Of a stretch of DNA of 8,466 nucleotides, positions 7,019 through 8,466 are shown in pieces (the first letter of the stretch is position 1; each line of letters starts with the position of its first letter). The stretch comes from UBA7398 sp964597305 (GTDB taxonomy: Bacteria; Actinomycetota; Actinomycetes; Nanopelagicales; Nanopelagicaceae): assembly GCA_964597305.1 (NCBI GenBank), contig CAZQWU010000048.1, forward strand, positions 1 through 8,466, given 5' to 3'. A program made the position numbers and the translations under genes. Below the pieces are notes generated by a model, which searched no databases, was not told the DNA's origin, and was given only the letters and a program-made list of their open reading frames with translations.

Positions 7019-8251
7019 CTAATTCTGTTCGCTTAGAGAGGAATTACTCGTCGGCGTCTTCAATCTCGTCACGCCGGGCACGGCAAGAACTGCAAGACCT
7101 GAGATCACATGAAAAATTGCGACAAATACGAGAACGTTTCGAATTCCAAATGTGCTCGTTACTGGTCCGGCAAGCGCCATGCCAAGTGGTAACAAAGAAA
7201 GCGAACCCATGTGGTCAACTGAAAAGACACGACCCTGTAACTCTTGTGGAACTTCGCGTTGTATAGCCGTTGACCAATAAATTCCAAATGGTTCGGTCGA
7301 TGCACCTAAAACAAAGTACGCAAAAATTACCCACCAACTTGCAAAGGGAAATGCCAACGCAAGTGGACCCATCGCAAAAAATAACCAGGAAACCACTGAA
7401 GCAAGGCCAGGTTTTGGCGTTTTTATTCTCGCCCAGAATAAAGCTGCAACCGCGCCACCAACTCCCGCCGCGGCAGACGCAGCTGCAAATGTAAAGTTTC
7501 CTTCAAACTCGCTTTTTGTCACAACGGGCAACATCACCGCTTCAACGCCAATGACCACCATTAATTGAATCGCTGCCATAATAATTACAGCAGCAACCCA
7601 CGGCATATTTTTTACAGTTCGAATTCCTTCAACAAAATCTGCGAAAAATGAATTATTCGTTGGTTTGGTCTCAACATTTCCTTCGCGCATCGGTATTAAG
7701 AGCGCTGTACCAACAAAGAAGCCAATGGCAGTAATAAGAAATGTCTTATGGCTTCCTACTAGCGCAACGAAAAGTCCACCAATTGCCGGTCCGAGAATGG
7801 CGCCAACGCGCGCGGTAACGCTTCGAAATGCGTTACCAATGGGAAGTAATTCGTTCGGCAAAATACTTGGCAAGATCGCACCTGATGCTGGCATTCCTAA
7901 CGCTTCACCAGTGCCCATTAAGAAAACTATTACTGCCAGCGTCCATGTTGGTAAACCAGCCGTTGTTACTAAAAAGAGTGCGAGCGTTAATACTCCCCGC
8001 GTGACATCAGCGATGATCATTATGTATTTGCGTTTAAAACGATCAGCCCACACTCCACCAAACCCAGCTAAAACAACTCCGGAGAGAATGCGCGAAGCAA
8101 GAATTAAACCAAGTGTTGTTGCACTGCCACCTTCATCAAGAACAGTGACTGCTAAAGCGATGGGAAAAGCTGCTGCACCAACGACAACAAGAAAGCCTGA
8201 GATCCAGAGCAGAACAAAATCACGATGCTCAAAGAGCCGCTTGTTCTGCAC
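7019..8251 (-). CDS. MFS transporter, MFS_3/EntS-like (DHA3) type
   Basis: A 410-residue integral membrane protein with hydrophobic segments consistent with 12 helices. It carries the MFS motif A variant GGVWADRFKRK (65-75) after the second helix region, GPAIGG (154-159) in the motif C region, and QREVPQELQGRVFS (331-344) in the second half, a segment typical of the MFS_3 branch that includes the enterobactin exporter EntS and macrolide-type exporters. Proton-driven efflux of a small molecule is the family expectation; the substrate cannot be read from the sequence. The start is GTG at 8251, giving the usual LFEHRDFVLLW N-terminus. It follows the clpP stop by 12 bases, in the same frame with one TAA between. 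No strong Shine-Dalgarno is seen. It sits between clpP and clpX, probably read from the clpP transcript. Base composition looks like its neighbours, so there is no obvious sign of recent transfer. Confidence 0.9.
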   Translation of the reverse strand: MQNKRLFEHRDFVLLWISGFLVVVGAAAFPIALAVTVLDEGGSATTLGLILASRILSGVVLAGFGGVWADRFKRKYIMIIADVTRGVLTLALFLVTTAGLPTWTLAVIVFLMGTGEALGMPASGAILPSILPNELLPIGNAFRSVTARVGAILGPAIGGLFVALVGSHKTFLITAIGFFVGTALLIPMREGNVETKPTNNSFFADFVEGIRTVKNMPWVAAVIIMAAIQLMVVIGVEAVMLPVVTKSEFEGNFTFAAASAAAGVGGAVAALFWARIKTPKPGLASVVSWLFFAMGPLALAFPFASWWVIFAYFVLGASTEPFGIYWSTAIQREVPQELQGRVFSVDHMGSLSLLPLGMALAGPVTSTFGIRNVLVFVAIFHVISGLAVLAVPGVTRLKTPTSNSSLSEQN

Positions 8252-8263
8252 TGGCTTGAAGAA

Positions 8264-8466
8264 TTACTTCTTGTTTGCTTTACGCGTTGCCAGAATTTGA
8301 TCGATGAGTCCGTACTCAACAGCTTCTGCTGCAGTTAGAATCTTGTCGCGCTCAATATCTTTCGCAATATCTTCGCGTGGTTTGGAAGAATGTTTCGACA
8401 ACATCTCTTCGAGTAACGCGCGCATACGTAGGACTTCTTTCGCCTGAATTTCAATATCTGAACCTT
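8264..8466 (-). CDS. clpP: ATP-dependent Clp protease proteolytic subunit ClpP (C-terminal 66 residues)
   Basis: This is the serine peptidase of the ClpXP/ClpCP proteases, which forms a barrel of two stacked rings. Only the last 66 residues are in the window, beginning GSDIEIQAKEVLRMR, a well-conserved helix segment, and including IERDKILTAAEAVEYGLIDQ; the Asp of ERD (residue 40 of the visible part) is the catalytic triad Asp. The catalytic Ser and His lie beyond the right edge. The stop is TAA at 8266-8264. Actinobacteria usually have clpP1 and clpP2 in tandem before clpX, so by position this would be the second copy (clpP2), but the paralogue cannot be decided from this fragment. The MFS gene follows after 12 bases and is probably cotranscribed. 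Confidence 0.96.
   Translation of the reverse strand, partial: GSDIEIQAKEVLRMRALLEEMLSKHSSKPREDIAKDIERDKILTAAEAVEYGLIDQILATRKANKK

Noticed and set aside
7665..8300. A 211-codon open frame on the plus strand opposite the MFS gene and the clpP end
   Set aside because: It lies entirely antisense to a clearly recognisable transporter and the end of clpP. Its translation is rich in Pro, Lys, Ala and Thr without any domain, as expected from reading a hydrophobic gene in the opposite strand.

Overview
This window is a run of housekeeping genes, all read from the minus strand. In the direction of transcription (right to left) the order is: clpP (3' end only), an MFS transporter gene, clpX, valS, folC, a DUF4233 membrane-protein gene, ndk and mreB (cut off at the left edge). 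The order clpP-clpX-valS-folC-DUF4233-ndk is a familiar actinobacterial arrangement, and DUF4233 next to folC is close to an actinobacterial signature. Base composition is well below that of typical Actinobacteria, with many AT-rich codons, and the spacing is very tight. Together these suggest a streamlined, low-GC actinobacterium, most plausibly of the freshwater acI group (Nanopelagicales). That placement is inference from gene order, protein motifs and composition; no database was searched.

Right part (about 7019-8466): the C-terminal third of a ClpP protease subunit, then a complete 410-residue major facilitator protein of the EntS/MFS_3 type sitting between the protease gene and its unfoldase partner clpX. 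Middle (3089-6982): clpX and valS, separated by 18 bases that contain a strong inverted repeat. Left part (1-3080): folC, DUF4233 (ATGA overlap with folC), ndk (GTG start, after the largest gap in the window, 41 bases) and mreB (its start codon directly abuts the ndk stop).

ClpP and ClpX form the ATP-dependent ClpXP protease. ValRS charges tRNA-Val, FolC makes folylpolyglutamates, Ndk balances NTP pools, and MreB organises the cell wall. They share growth-related roles rather than one pathway. There is no noncoding stretch above 41 bases, and no RNA gene, CRISPR array, insertion sequence or phage gene was seen. The window does not appear to hold an undescribed system. The points worth a second look are small: mutually exclusive hairpins at the clpX-valS junction, candidate leaderless promoters in front of clpX and ndk, a direct repeat over the ndk promoter candidate, the transporter placed inside the clp cluster, and a short insertion near the active site of Ndk.
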